Positions 1 through 5,212 of a stretch of 5,212 nucleotides of DNA are shown here, one piece after another. Position 1 is the first letter of the stretch; the number at the start of each line of letters is the position of its first letter. The notes beneath the pieces are model-generated. The model did no database searches. It was not told the origin of the DNA and saw nothing but the letters and a program-made list of their open reading frames with translations. The DNA comes from an uncultured Erysipelotrichaceae bacterium (GTDB lineage: Bacteria; Bacillota_I; Bacilli_A; Erysipelotrichales; Coprobacillaceae). The stretch lies in NCBI GenBank assembly GCA_947573745.1, contig CANPGX010000090.1, forward strand, positions 1 to 5,212, read 5' to 3'. Made by a program: the position numbers and the translations under genes.

Positions 1-632
1 TCTCTGCATACACCACATGGCATCATGATATTACCATCTTGACTTCCAATACACACTAATTTTGTTATATTTTCTTCTCCGTTAGTGATCATATTTCCTA
101 TGGCATTTCTCTCTGCACAAAATCCTAAAGAACAGGCTGTATCTATACACACACCAGTAAAAATATTTCCATCTTCAGTTAAAATCGCAGCAGCAACGCC
201 ACCAGCTTCTACACTATCTGATATGGTTCTAGGGTTCAATACTTCTTTGCACTTTTTATATAATTCATTCCATATGTCCGTGGATTCATATAAATATTCA
301 ATATGGATCGCATAAACCCCTGATCTTTTTATTGACTCTTTAGATTCATTGAATACATCCATTTTTTCAATGACTTGTGGGCTATCATGAGTACTAGCGG
401 TGGTGTATTTTGTTCCCTCTGACATGAATAAATCCTCAAGAGTATCGTAATGATTTATTTCTAGTACTTTACAAACGATTTTTCTGTTCATTGAATTTGT
501 AAATTCAATGACATCGCCATATCTCATATAATCGTAGTTATCATGATCTGTATTGATTCTTATTTCAACTCTTTTAGTTTTATTAATGATTGCTTCAAAT
601 GCACTATCATTTAAATTCAATTCAAATTTCAT
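1..632 (-). CDS. ASCH domain-cytidine deaminase-like fusion protein (3' end outside window)
   Basis: The frame is open from the ATG at 632 to the window edge, giving 210 complete codons with no stop. A GAGGAG ribosome binding site sits about 8 nt before the ATG. Residues 1-115 look like an ASCH domain, a beta-barrel fold linked to RNA or nucleotide binding: KRVEIR at 20-25, YGDVIEF at 38-44, then the strand-turn pattern KVLEINHYDTLEDLF (55-69) and GVYAIHI (105-111). Residues from about 117 onward look like the cytidine deaminase fold: a GGVAAAIL strand (144-151), FTGVCID (158-164), the zinc/catalytic motif CAER (C172, E174) and PCGVCR (C206, C209). These give three cysteine zinc ligands, as in tetrameric CDAs, and a glutamate proton shuttle. 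About 30-40 further residues are expected beyond the edge. The role is probably hydrolytic deamination of a cytosine-containing nucleoside or related base; the exact substrate is unknown. The usual Asn/Glu ribose-binding pair appears replaced by C162/D164. The gene follows a terminator, so it is probably a separate transcription unit. Confidence 0.85.
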   Translation of the reverse strand, partial: MKFELNLNDSAFEAIINKTKRVEIRINTDHDNYDYMRYGDVIEFTNSMNRKIVCKVLEINHYDTLEDLFMSEGTKYTTASTHDSPQVIEKMDVFNESKESIKRSGVYAIHIEYLYESTDIWNELYKKCKEVLNPRTISDSVEAGGVAAAILTEDGNIFTGVCIDTACSLGFCAERNAIGNMITNGEENITKLVCIGSQDGNIMMPCGVCR

Positions 633-699
633 TTATATACTCCTCGCTTTCTATCATTTTAACTAAATGTGTAAAAATGATCTCATACCTTTCCTTCAT

Positions 700-740
700 A
701 AAAAGAGAACCTTCTAAAGTAAATCTCACTTCAAAGGTTC
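700..740 (-). terminator. Intrinsic terminator after the SPFH operon
   Basis: Read on the minus strand, GAACCTT pairs with AAGGTTC and TGAAGT pairs with ACTTTA (one G-U pair), separated by a 7-nt loop and one bulged G. TCTTTTT follows. It begins 16 nt after the SPFH stop codon and separates that operon from the ASCH-deaminase gene. Confidence 0.85.
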
Positions 741-755
741 ATCTATGATTGACAT

Positions 756-1844
756 CTATCCTTTATTTAACTTGGCACCACATTGCGGACAAAAATTAGC
801 ATTTTCAACCTTAGCGCCACATTGAGGACAAAAATTAAACTTTCCAGCATTTTCACTTTCTTGATGAGTCGCCGCCATTAAACTAGCAGCCGCTTGACTT
901 GAAACATTCATTCCTGCGAGCCCCACCATAGCACCGGCTTCATTGGCTGCAGCATTTTTTAAAGCTTCAGAGGAAGCACTGGCCATAAGTCCAGATTGTA
1001 ATTTTGCGTCTGAAAAAATAATGGCATCATCGATTTTATTAATTCTTTCCATGGAAGCATCTGTCACATTAATATCACCAATTGCCACATCTGTGACCAC
1101 TAAACCATATTTATCTTTCCAAGAAGCACTCAAGATTTCATTCATCTTATCAGAAATGTCACTACCATACAATCCCATATCTCCAAAAGATACTTTTTTT
1201 ATTCGCATCACTTCAGAGATAGCCTTTGTCAATTGTTCTACAAATTCTTGCTTTAACTGGCCACCCATCACTTCTTCAAATGTAACTTCATCTTTAGCAT
1301 TAGCGCCTAACACATGATTCACTAATACGATAGGATTTTCTACTTTATAAGCATACTCCCCAAAGAAAGTCACTTCAATGATGCCATATTTTTCATCCAT
1401 AATTTTCTTAGGTTGCGCTGACCCAAACTTATTACCCATGACATTTAATAAATGAACATAATAAACTCTTTGGTCTCTAGCTGTTTGTCCACCAAATGTC
1501 ATACGATTCCCTATGGTCTTCATAGCATTGACAACACCTTCTTCTAAACCATCATAAAAAATACTGGATTCACTGTCATGATAATAAATAAATTCTCCTG
1601 GTTGAGACGAAAATTCAGTAATTTTACCATTATCCACTAACATCATGGCCCAACCATGTGGAATCACAATTTTACTACCACTAGAAATAACCCCATCAGA
1701 AGGATTTTTATTACCTTTACCATGTCTCACTATTCCACGTGTAATCATCACATTTTTTTCGACTACAGGACACTCAACATATTCTTCAAATTGATCGCCT
1801 AATGTACTTCTCGTAGCATTCACTACAGCACTTATCAAACCCAT
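756..1844 (-). CDS. YdjI-type SPFH domain protein with C-terminal zinc ribbon
   Basis: This 362-residue protein matches the SPFH family often annotated as 'virion core protein-like', typified by B. subtilis YdjI. The SPFH (band-7/flotillin-like) region spans about residues 20-280, including IPHGWAMMLVDNGKI (61-75), the QPGEFIYY segment and a mixed alpha/beta part ending in YGLVVTDVAIGDINV (246-260). An Ala-rich low-complexity linker follows (about 285-330), then a C-terminal zinc ribbon with two CPQCGAK knuckles (C339, C342, C352, C355). No transmembrane segment or signal peptide is visible, so membrane localisation must come from a partner. In B. subtilis, YdjI is recruited by the membrane proteins YdjG/YdjH and cooperates with PspA in envelope stress; the same role here is inferred. 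The start is supported by GGGAGG 8 nt upstream. The gene begins 18 nt after the stop of the preceding gene, consistent with translation from one operon mRNA. Confidence 0.9.
   Translation of the reverse strand: MGLISAVVNATRSTLGDQFEEYVECPVVEKNVMITRGIVRHGKGNKNPSDGVISSGSKIVIPHGWAMMLVDNGKITEFSSQPGEFIYYHDSESSIFYDGLEEGVVNAMKTIGNRMTFGGQTARDQRVYYVHLLNVMGNKFGSAQPKKIMDEKYGIIEVTFFGEYAYKVENPIVLVNHVLGANAKDEVTFEEVMGGQLKQEFVEQLTKAISEVMRIKKVSFGDMGLYGSDISDKMNEILSASWKDKYGLVVTDVAIGDINVTDASMERINKIDDAIIFSDAKLQSGLMASASSEALKNAAANEAGAMVGLAGMNVSSQAAASLMAATHQESENAGKFNFCPQCGAKVENANFCPQCGAKLNKG
775..837 (-). repeat. Tandem direct repeat encoding the two zinc-ribbon knuckles
   Basis: Two 24-nt copies (775-798 and 814-837) are offset by 39 nt, exactly 13 codons, and match at 22 of 24 positions. 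Each encodes the sequence around FCPQCGA at the C terminus of the SPFH protein. This reflects duplication or constraint of the half-motif within the coding region and is not a mobile element. Confidence 0.75.
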
Positions 1845-1862
1845 TTCAATTTCCTCCCATTC

Positions 1863-2405
1863 TTAACAAATTTCTAATCTGGTTAATATCCAATCATAAT
1901 CTTCTAAATTATAAATTGTGCCACAATATTGACATTGACCAGATACATTTATATTGATTGGTGCACCACACCCAGGACATTTTCTAGCCATCTTTTGAAC
2001 ATGTGCATCCACTTTTTTAGTCCATCTTAATAAATAATTCACTTGTATCCTATGATTTTGATTCCCAGATACGACCTTACCACTGTTTAAATCCATCTTA
2101 TAATCCATATATTTTGACTTTAACAATACATCAATGGTAAACAACTCATCATTCATATCAATGCCAGTTATTTTAGTATCACTTACATTTAATTCATCAT
2201 ACATCTGTCTACAATGATCTTCTTTAGCTTGATTAAGCTGATCCTCAGCCCAACCATAAACCTCATCACCCACAGCATGCTTGACATTTTGTAATTGATC
2301 TAACATGATTGAATGAAGTAATTGAACAAAGATATGATAGACTTTAGATATAAATTGACTTTCATCAAATGTTTGATCTATATTATTTAATTCCTCAATC
2401 GTCAT
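1863..2405 (-). CDS. Soluble Tim44-like/zinc-ribbon protein (paralogue of upstream membrane protein)
   Basis: This is a 180-residue protein when started at the ATG at 2405, which has AAAGGAAGG immediately upstream. An in-frame ATG seven codons earlier (2426) lacks a convincing ribosome binding site. Residues about 15-135 resemble the Tim44-like/NTF2-type fold seen in YdjG/YdjH-type accessory proteins: a helical first half (VYHIFVQLLHSIM), then strands with the pattern ITGIDMNDELFTIDVLL and YMDYKMDLNSGKVVSG. A Cys4 zinc ribbon closes the protein (CPGC and CQYC; C143, C146, C158, C161), followed by about 19 residues. There is no signal peptide or TM segment, so it is probably cytosolic. It aligns along its length with the C-terminal half of the upstream gene product: shared YMDY/YDYI, D-x-x-x-GxVxxG, CPxCGA and YCGT. 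It lies between the membrane paralogue and the SPFH gene in one operon. I infer that it is a soluble subunit or adaptor of the same complex; its biochemical role is not known to me. Confidence 0.8.
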   Translation of the reverse strand: MTIEELNNIDQTFDESQFISKVYHIFVQLLHSIMLDQLQNVKHAVGDEVYGWAEDQLNQAKEDHCRQMYDELNVSDTKITGIDMNDELFTIDVLLKSKYMDYKMDLNSGKVVSGNQNHRIQVNYLLRWTKKVDAHVQKMARKCPGCGAPININVSGQCQYCGTIYNLEDYDWILTRLEIC

Positions 2406-2437
2406 AAAATCCTTCCTTTCATTCACTTCAATCTTTT

Positions 2438-3355
2438 CTATCTTTGTCTGATCTTGTTCTTATTAACTAAGACAAAGTCACTACTTTCAATAACGATTGT
2501 TGTTCCACAATACTCACATTCTGTAGAAGACACAGCGGTAATCTTTGCGCCACAATTTGGACACTTTATTTCTTCAGATTTTTTAGCTATTCTAAACTGT
2601 AATCTATATTGATTATCCACTTTTTCTGTATCACTACCTCTTGTTACAGAACCATCATGAATATCAACAATATAATCATAGAACGTAGTTCTAAGAACCA
2701 TCTCCACATCGACACTATCTTGCTCACAGCTCACATCAGTTAAATAAGCTGATACAAGTTTAAAATGATGCATCATATTTTGAGATTCTTTCATTTTAAG
2801 TACTTCTAATTGAGATTGATAAGTATGATATAAATCATCTGAACATAACTCTCTTAATTTTGGATAATCAAAATTTGTCCAAGCTTCTTGAATATTCACA
2901 AATTTATTGAACAATATATCCTTTAATTGTTCTATAGAATATTCCGGCAACAATGCTTTAAGTTTTTCTTCATCGATATCCTCATATAAAACTTTATTTT
3001 GAGAACTTGCTGGGTATATGAAAAGTTTCATTAAGATATAAGCAACAGCAAAAATAATTAAAAATAAAACACAAATGGCGACTTCGTCTCCATCGCTAGA
3101 ACTTGATCCTCGATAAGAATGAGATGAATCTCGATCAGAATCATGACTAGACGAGCTTGAACTCCCACTCGACCCTGAACTAGAAGACCCAGAACTCCAA
3201 CCAGATCCTGAGCTAGAAGAACTAGAACTTCCACTACTACTATAATCTGTATCCCATCCAGAATCAGCTTTCATATGCGTCGAATAAGCAAAAGGTAAAC
3301 ATAGTATTCCAATTAACCATATGTATTTCAGTATTTTTAAAAATCTTTTTTTCAT
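2438..3355 (-). CDS. Membrane protein: Ser/Gly-rich segment, Tim44-like domain and zinc ribbon (YdjG/YdjH-like)
   Basis: The 305-residue product begins with a basic N terminus and a hydrophobic signal or anchor segment (about 8-24). A possible signal-peptidase site lies near A30. A strongly Ser/Gly-rich segment (about 31-88) follows, then a clear transmembrane helix (about 91-114). The Tim44-like domain (about 125-260) comes next, then a Cys4 zinc ribbon (CPNC and CEYC; C265, C268, C280, C283). The charge pattern (K3, R4 before the first helix; K110 after the second) suggests the Ser-rich part is outside and the Tim44-like/zinc-ribbon half is in the cytosol. This layout resembles the membrane partners encoded with YdjI-type SPFH proteins. 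I infer that it anchors the SPFH protein and the soluble paralogue to the membrane. The start has GAGGGG 8 nt upstream and an extended -10 promoter just ahead, making it the first gene of the operon. Assignment to YdjG rather than YdjH specifically is uncertain. Confidence 0.85.
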   Translation of the reverse strand: MKKRFLKILKYIWLIGILCLPFAYSTHMKADSGWDTDYSSSGSSSSSSSGSGWSSGSSSSGSSGSSSSSSHDSDRDSSHSYRGSSSSDGDEVAICVLFLIIFAVAYILMKLFIYPASSQNKVLYEDIDEEKLKALLPEYSIEQLKDILFNKFVNIQEAWTNFDYPKLRELCSDDLYHTYQSQLEVLKMKESQNMMHHFKLVSAYLTDVSCEQDSVDVEMVLRTTFYDYIVDIHDGSVTRGSDTEKVDNQYRLQFRIAKKSEEIKCPNCGAKITAVSSTECEYCGTTIVIESSDFVLVNKNKIRQR

Positions 3356-3383
3356 ATTTTATACCCCTCTATATTTCGACAAT

Positions 3384-3392
3384 ATTATACCA
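3384..3392 (-). promoter_or_regulatory. Extended -10 promoter for the SPFH/zinc-ribbon operon
   Basis: The minus strand reads TGGTATAAT, a perfect TATAAT with the TGn extension, 28 nt before the first start codon. No good -35 hexamer is visible 16-18 bp upstream, which is usual for extended -10 promoters. The predicted 5' leader is only about 20 nt, so a long regulatory leader is unlikely. Confidence 0.65.
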
Positions 3393-3432
3393 TAAAAGAC
3401 CCATATATCTTTAAATAATTTCACTTTATGGC

Positions 3433-3464
3433 AAAAAAATGTAGACACCTTTAATGTCTACATT
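3433..3464 (-). terminator. Intrinsic terminator of lepB
   Basis: A perfect 10-bp stem (AATGTAGACA pairing with TGTCTACATT, 7-nt loop) is followed on the minus strand by an uninterrupted run of seven Ts that overlaps the stem base. It lies about 70 nt after the lepB stop codon and ahead of the next operon's promoter. The T tract is only on the minus-strand side, so termination in the other direction is not supported. Confidence 0.9.
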
Positions 3465-3535
3465 CATTTTATACGATATTTTATTGAAATTTAAATGATG
3501 TCTTTTATCATGATCAAATTTTCATCGCTAGTACA

Positions 3536-4096
3536 TTAATCTGCCCATGTCATATGATTGAAAGGAAATAGAATTAAAATACCCTTTCCTTTAATCTCAT
3601 CATATCTAAACGGTCCATAGACACGTGAATCTGAAGAATGCGGACGATTATCTCCCAAACAATAATACTCATTCTCTTTTAAAGTAATCTCTATAACATC
3701 TTGCGTAAAAGTGGGACTATTTAATTCTTTTTTAGTTGCTTCTACATATTCTTTATCTAAAAAATCTTCTTCTACTAAAACGCCATTCACATAAAGATGA
3801 TCATCACGATATGCAATTGTTTCACCCGGTAAACCAATGACACGCTTAATCAAATAATCTTTCTTTTCATCCATTTTGATGACCACAACATCAAAACGAT
3901 GATATTCCTGATGAGAAGCATCAAAAACATTCACTAAACCAATGTCTCGATCATAGACCGTCGGCTTCATGGAAGAACCATCTACACTTACTGGCATGAC
4001 CACTTTTGTAAACATAAAGCGTGTTAAAAAAATCAAAGCAATAAATTCAATCAAAGTAAGAAGAATCGACTTCAATTTCTTTTTATCCTTCATCAT
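3536..4096 (-). CDS. lepB: Type I signal peptidase
   Basis: This membrane-bound serine protease removes signal peptides from exported proteins on the outer face of the membrane. The 186-residue length is typical of Gram-positive SipS-type enzymes. One N-terminal transmembrane anchor (about residues 10-30) follows a Lys-rich cytosolic start. The catalytic Ser is in DGSSMKPT (S42) and the catalytic Lys in YLIKRVIGLPGE (K84). The conserved C-terminal box GDNRPHSSDSRVYG is intact. All key residues are present, so it should be active. The start is placed at the ATG at 4096, five nt after AAGGAGG; an adjacent ATG at 4093 with 8-nt spacing is equally possible. A longer reading frame to 4138 is rejected because its start lies within the promoter. 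The gene has its own promoter and terminator and appears monocistronic, directly downstream of rplS. Confidence 0.96.
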   Translation of the reverse strand: MMKDKKKLKSILLTLIEFIALIFLTRFMFTKVVMPVSVDGSSMKPTVYDRDIGLVNVFDASHQEYHRFDVVVIKMDEKKDYLIKRVIGLPGETIAYRDDHLYVNGVLVEEDFLDKEYVEATKKELNSPTFTQDVIEITLKENEYYCLGDNRPHSSDSRVYGPFRYDEIKGKGILILFPFNHMTWAD

Positions 4097-4120
4097 GAAT
4101 TCCTCCTTCTTATCATTCTT

Positions 4121-4149
4121 ATTGTAAAGGAAAACCATTCTTTCTTCAA
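4121..4149 (-). promoter_or_regulatory. Sigma-A-type promoter of lepB
   Basis: The minus strand reads TTGAAG (4149-4144), a 17-bp spacer, then TACAAT (4126-4121). The predicted transcript starts near 4114, giving a leader of about 18 nt that contains the AAGGAGG ribosome binding site at 4102-4108. The promoter lies just after the rplS terminator, so lepB can be expressed independently. Confidence 0.75.
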
Positions 4150-4173
4150 GTTTTAATATGGACTTTATACATC

Positions 4174-4201
4174 AAAAAAAGTATGGCTTGCCATACTTTT
4201 T
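4174..4201 (-). terminator. Intrinsic terminator of rplS, beginning at its stop codon
   Basis: Minus-strand GTATGG pairs with CCATAC around a CAAG loop. Flanking A and T runs extend the stem by about five pairs, and seven Ts follow. The A run at the 5' side overlaps the last bases of the rplS TAA stop. The A-run/T-run symmetry could also let it act on the opposite strand, but no plus-strand gene ends here. Confidence 0.92.
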
Positions 4202-4550
4202 ATGTTCTAGCTTCTTTAATTCTAGCTGCTTTACCTGATAAATGACGTAAGTAATGTAACTTAGCACGACGTACTTTACCATATCTAGCAACTTCAATAC
4301 GATCAATAATAGGCGAATGAATTGGGAAAGTTCTTTCAACACCTACTTGATAAGAAATTTTTCTAACAGTAAATGTTTCTCCAATACCACTTCCGCGTCT
4401 AGCGATACAAACACCTTCAAATAACTGAATACGGAATTTATCTCCTTCTTTGATCTTTACAAAAACTTTTAGTGTATCCCCAGGTCTAAATTGAGGCACA
4501 TCAGTTCTTAACTGTTTTTTAGTGATTTGATCCACTAATTGCATGTTCAT
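4200..4550 (-). CDS. rplS: 50S ribosomal protein L19
   Basis: L19 is a component of the large ribosomal subunit that lies at the interface with the 30S subunit. The 116-residue product has the normal family length and is full of L19 signatures: FRPGDTLKVFVKI (22-34), FEGVCIARRGSGIGETFTVR (44-63), GVERTFPIHSP (69-79) and the basic C terminus KVRRAKLHYLRHLSGKAARIKE. The start ATG at 4550 has AAAGGAG nine nt upstream; a second ATG two codons later is too far from it. It lies downstream of trmD, the usual order in Firmicutes, but with its own promoter and a structured leader, suggesting transcription beyond read-through from trmD and probably feedback control. Confidence 0.98.
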   Translation of the reverse strand: MNMQLVDQITKKQLRTDVPQFRPGDTLKVFVKIKEGDKFRIQLFEGVCIARRGSGIGETFTVRKISYQVGVERTFPIHSPIIDRIEVARYGKVRRAKLHYLRHLSGKAARIKEART

Positions 4551-4582
4551 GTTTCTGTTCTCCTTTACTCAAATTTTGTCTT

Positions 4583-4631
4583 AAAAGTTCATTCGAATAT
4601 CCAGCGGAACTTCTGCAGTCATAGTCTGACT
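4583..4631 (-). ncRNA. Candidate L19 (rplS) autoregulatory leader
   Basis: Between the predicted transcription start (about 4630) and the rplS ribosome binding site, two hairpins can be drawn. Hairpin 1 (4631-4617) is AGTCA paired with TGACT around a 5-nt loop. Hairpin 2 (4614-4583) is AGAAGTTC paired with GAACTTTT (one G-U) around a 16-nt apical region, CGCTGGATATTCGAAT on the minus strand. They are separated by two bases. An L19 leader family that is thought to mediate autoregulation is known upstream of rplS in low-GC Gram-positives. Position, size and the two-hairpin layout fit it, but I could not compare this with the family model. Neither hairpin directly covers the Shine-Dalgarno, so the mechanism cannot be read from the sequence. 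Confidence 0.6.
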
Positions 4632-4636
4632 CAATG

Positions 4637-4665
4637 AATATATCATGTCTTTTATAAAAAATCAA
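4637..4665 (-). promoter_or_regulatory. Promoter of rplS overlapping the trmD stop codon
   Basis: The minus strand reads TTGATT (4665-4660), a 17-bp spacer, then TATATT (4642-4637) preceded by TGA as an extended -10. The -35 box contains the TGA stop codon of trmD. No hairpin terminator is visible between trmD and rplS, so rplS probably receives both operon read-through and transcripts from this promoter. Confidence 0.65.
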
Positions 4666-5212
4666 CTATTTTCTTTCTTGATTTGCTCTAAAAATTGAAT
4701 TTGTTCAGATGATAACGTCATTTTTTCTAAAAGATCGGGTCGCCGTTGATAAGTTCGTTTCAAAGATTCCTTCATTCTCCAAGCTTCAATATGAGCATGG
4801 TGGCCACTTAATAAAACTTCGGGTACTGCCTTACCATCATAGACTTCTGGTCGTGTGTATTGAGGATATTCCAGCAACCCATGGCTAAAAGAATCGTCTT
4901 CATGACTTTTTGTTTCAATCACACCATTTAATAATCGTGTCACAGCATCGGTAATCACCATACTCCCTAATTCTCCACCGGTTAATACATAATCACCAAT
5001 CGAAATTTCTTCATCAACATATTGGCGAATACGCTCATCAAAACCTTCATAGTGACCACATATTAAAATGAGATGTTCTTTTCGGGTTAAATCTTTTGCT
5101 TTTTGTTGGCAAAATGTCGTTCCTTGTGGGCTCAACAAGATCACATGACTTTTTTCTTGACGAATACTTTTTAAACAATCTAATAGAGGCTGACACATCA
5201 AGACCATCCCTT
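4662..5212 (-). CDS. trmD: tRNA (guanine-N1-)-methyltransferase TrmD (5' end outside window)
   Basis: TrmD methylates N1 of G37 next to the anticodon using S-adenosylmethionine, which prevents +1 frameshifting. The visible part is about 183 residues of a protein normally near 240-250, so some 60 N-terminal residues lie outside the window. An in-frame ATG at 5207 is not the true start: it encodes the Met of the conserved GMVL motif, and the frame stays open to the edge. Recognisable blocks, counted from that Met: LILICGHYEGFDERI (46-60) and ISIGDYVLTGGELGSMVITDAV (68-89), which form the SPOUT trefoil knot that binds the cofactor, and the DSFSHGLLEYPQYTRPEVY segment. The likely catalytic pair is R91 and D105. 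The C-terminal helical domain with WRMKESLKRTYQRRPDLL is normal. The gene belongs to the usual rpsP-rimM-trmD-rplS ribosome cluster. Confidence 0.97.
   Translation of the reverse strand, partial: GMVLMCQPLLDCLKSIRQEKSHVILLSPQGTTFCQQKAKDLTRKEHLILICGHYEGFDERIRQYVDEEISIGDYVLTGGELGSMVITDAVTRLLNGVIETKSHEDDSFSHGLLEYPQYTRPEVYDGKAVPEVLLSGHHAHIEAWRMKESLKRTYQRRPDLLEKMTLSSEQIQFLEQIKKENS

Noticed and set aside
85..315. Plus-strand open frame of 76 codons
   Set aside because: It lies wholly opposite the ASCH-deaminase gene, which has clear motifs and a ribosome binding site. It has no recognisable domain of its own.
640..690. Possible promoter for the ASCH-deaminase gene (TTTACA with TAGAAA at 16 bp, TG extension)
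   Set aside because: The -10 match is weak and the implied transcript would start almost at the Shine-Dalgarno. No better pair was found, so the promoter remains unlocated.
943..1317. Plus-strand open frame of 124 codons
   Set aside because: It is opposite the SPFH gene, has no recognisable protein features and is explained as an antisense shadow.
2406..2426. Upstream ATG at 2426 as start of the soluble Tim44-like gene
   Set aside because: It lacks a Shine-Dalgarno sequence, whereas the ATG at 2405 follows AAAGGAAGG at good spacing.
3465..3535. Small ATGAT/ATCAT hairpin and TGATCA palindrome after lepB
   Set aside because: Five-pair AT-rich stem with no T tract; the strong terminator just downstream explains the region.
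1..5212. CRISPR arrays, tRNA/rRNA genes, insertion sequences, attachment sites
   Set aside because: No regularly spaced repeats, tRNA-like cloverleaf, transposase-like protein or terminal inverted repeats were seen.

Overview
The window reads as chromosomal DNA of an AT-rich, low-GC Gram-positive bacterium (Firmicutes/Bacillota). The genes use AGGAGG-type ribosome binding sites, the trmD-rplS pair is present, and intrinsic terminators are U-rich. The small single-anchor signal peptidase and the SPFH/zinc-ribbon cassette fit Bacilli, Clostridia or Erysipelotrichia-like lineages. I cannot place it to genus from sequence alone. All seven genes lie on the minus strand, so transcription runs from high to low coordinates.

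Right side (5212 to about 4174): the 3' part of trmD (tRNA m1G37 methyltransferase, start outside the window) is followed by rplS (ribosomal protein L19). A good promoter (TTGATT, 17 bp, TATATT with a TG extension) overlaps the trmD stop codon. It is followed by a structured leader of about 80 nt that resembles the L19 autoregulatory leaders of low-GC Gram-positives. rplS ends in a strong terminator that begins at its own stop codon. Next is lepB (type I signal peptidase) with its own promoter (TTGAAG, 17 bp, TACAAT) and its own terminator at about 3433-3464. That promoter lies inside the longest possible lepB reading frame, so the true start is the ATG at 4096 or 4093.

Middle (3389 to 700): a separate three-gene operon is driven by an extended -10 promoter. 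The first gene encodes a membrane protein with a signal/TM segment, a Ser/Gly-rich segment, a second TM, a Tim44-like domain and a zinc ribbon. The second encodes a soluble paralogue of that Tim44-like/zinc-ribbon half. The third encodes a YdjI-type SPFH protein with a C-terminal zinc ribbon and no membrane anchor. All three proteins end in Cys4 zinc ribbons. In Bacillus subtilis the YdjI-type protein works with PspA and the membrane proteins YdjG/YdjH in envelope-stress response. By analogy, the first gene here probably supplies the membrane anchor that recruits the SPFH protein. No pspA is present in this window. A clear hairpin terminator closes the operon.

Left edge (632 to 1): a gene running off the window encodes an ASCH domain fused to a zinc-dependent cytidine-deaminase-like domain (CAE and PCxxC motifs visible). 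This two-domain architecture, with an altered nucleoside pocket, is the most unusual item in the window.
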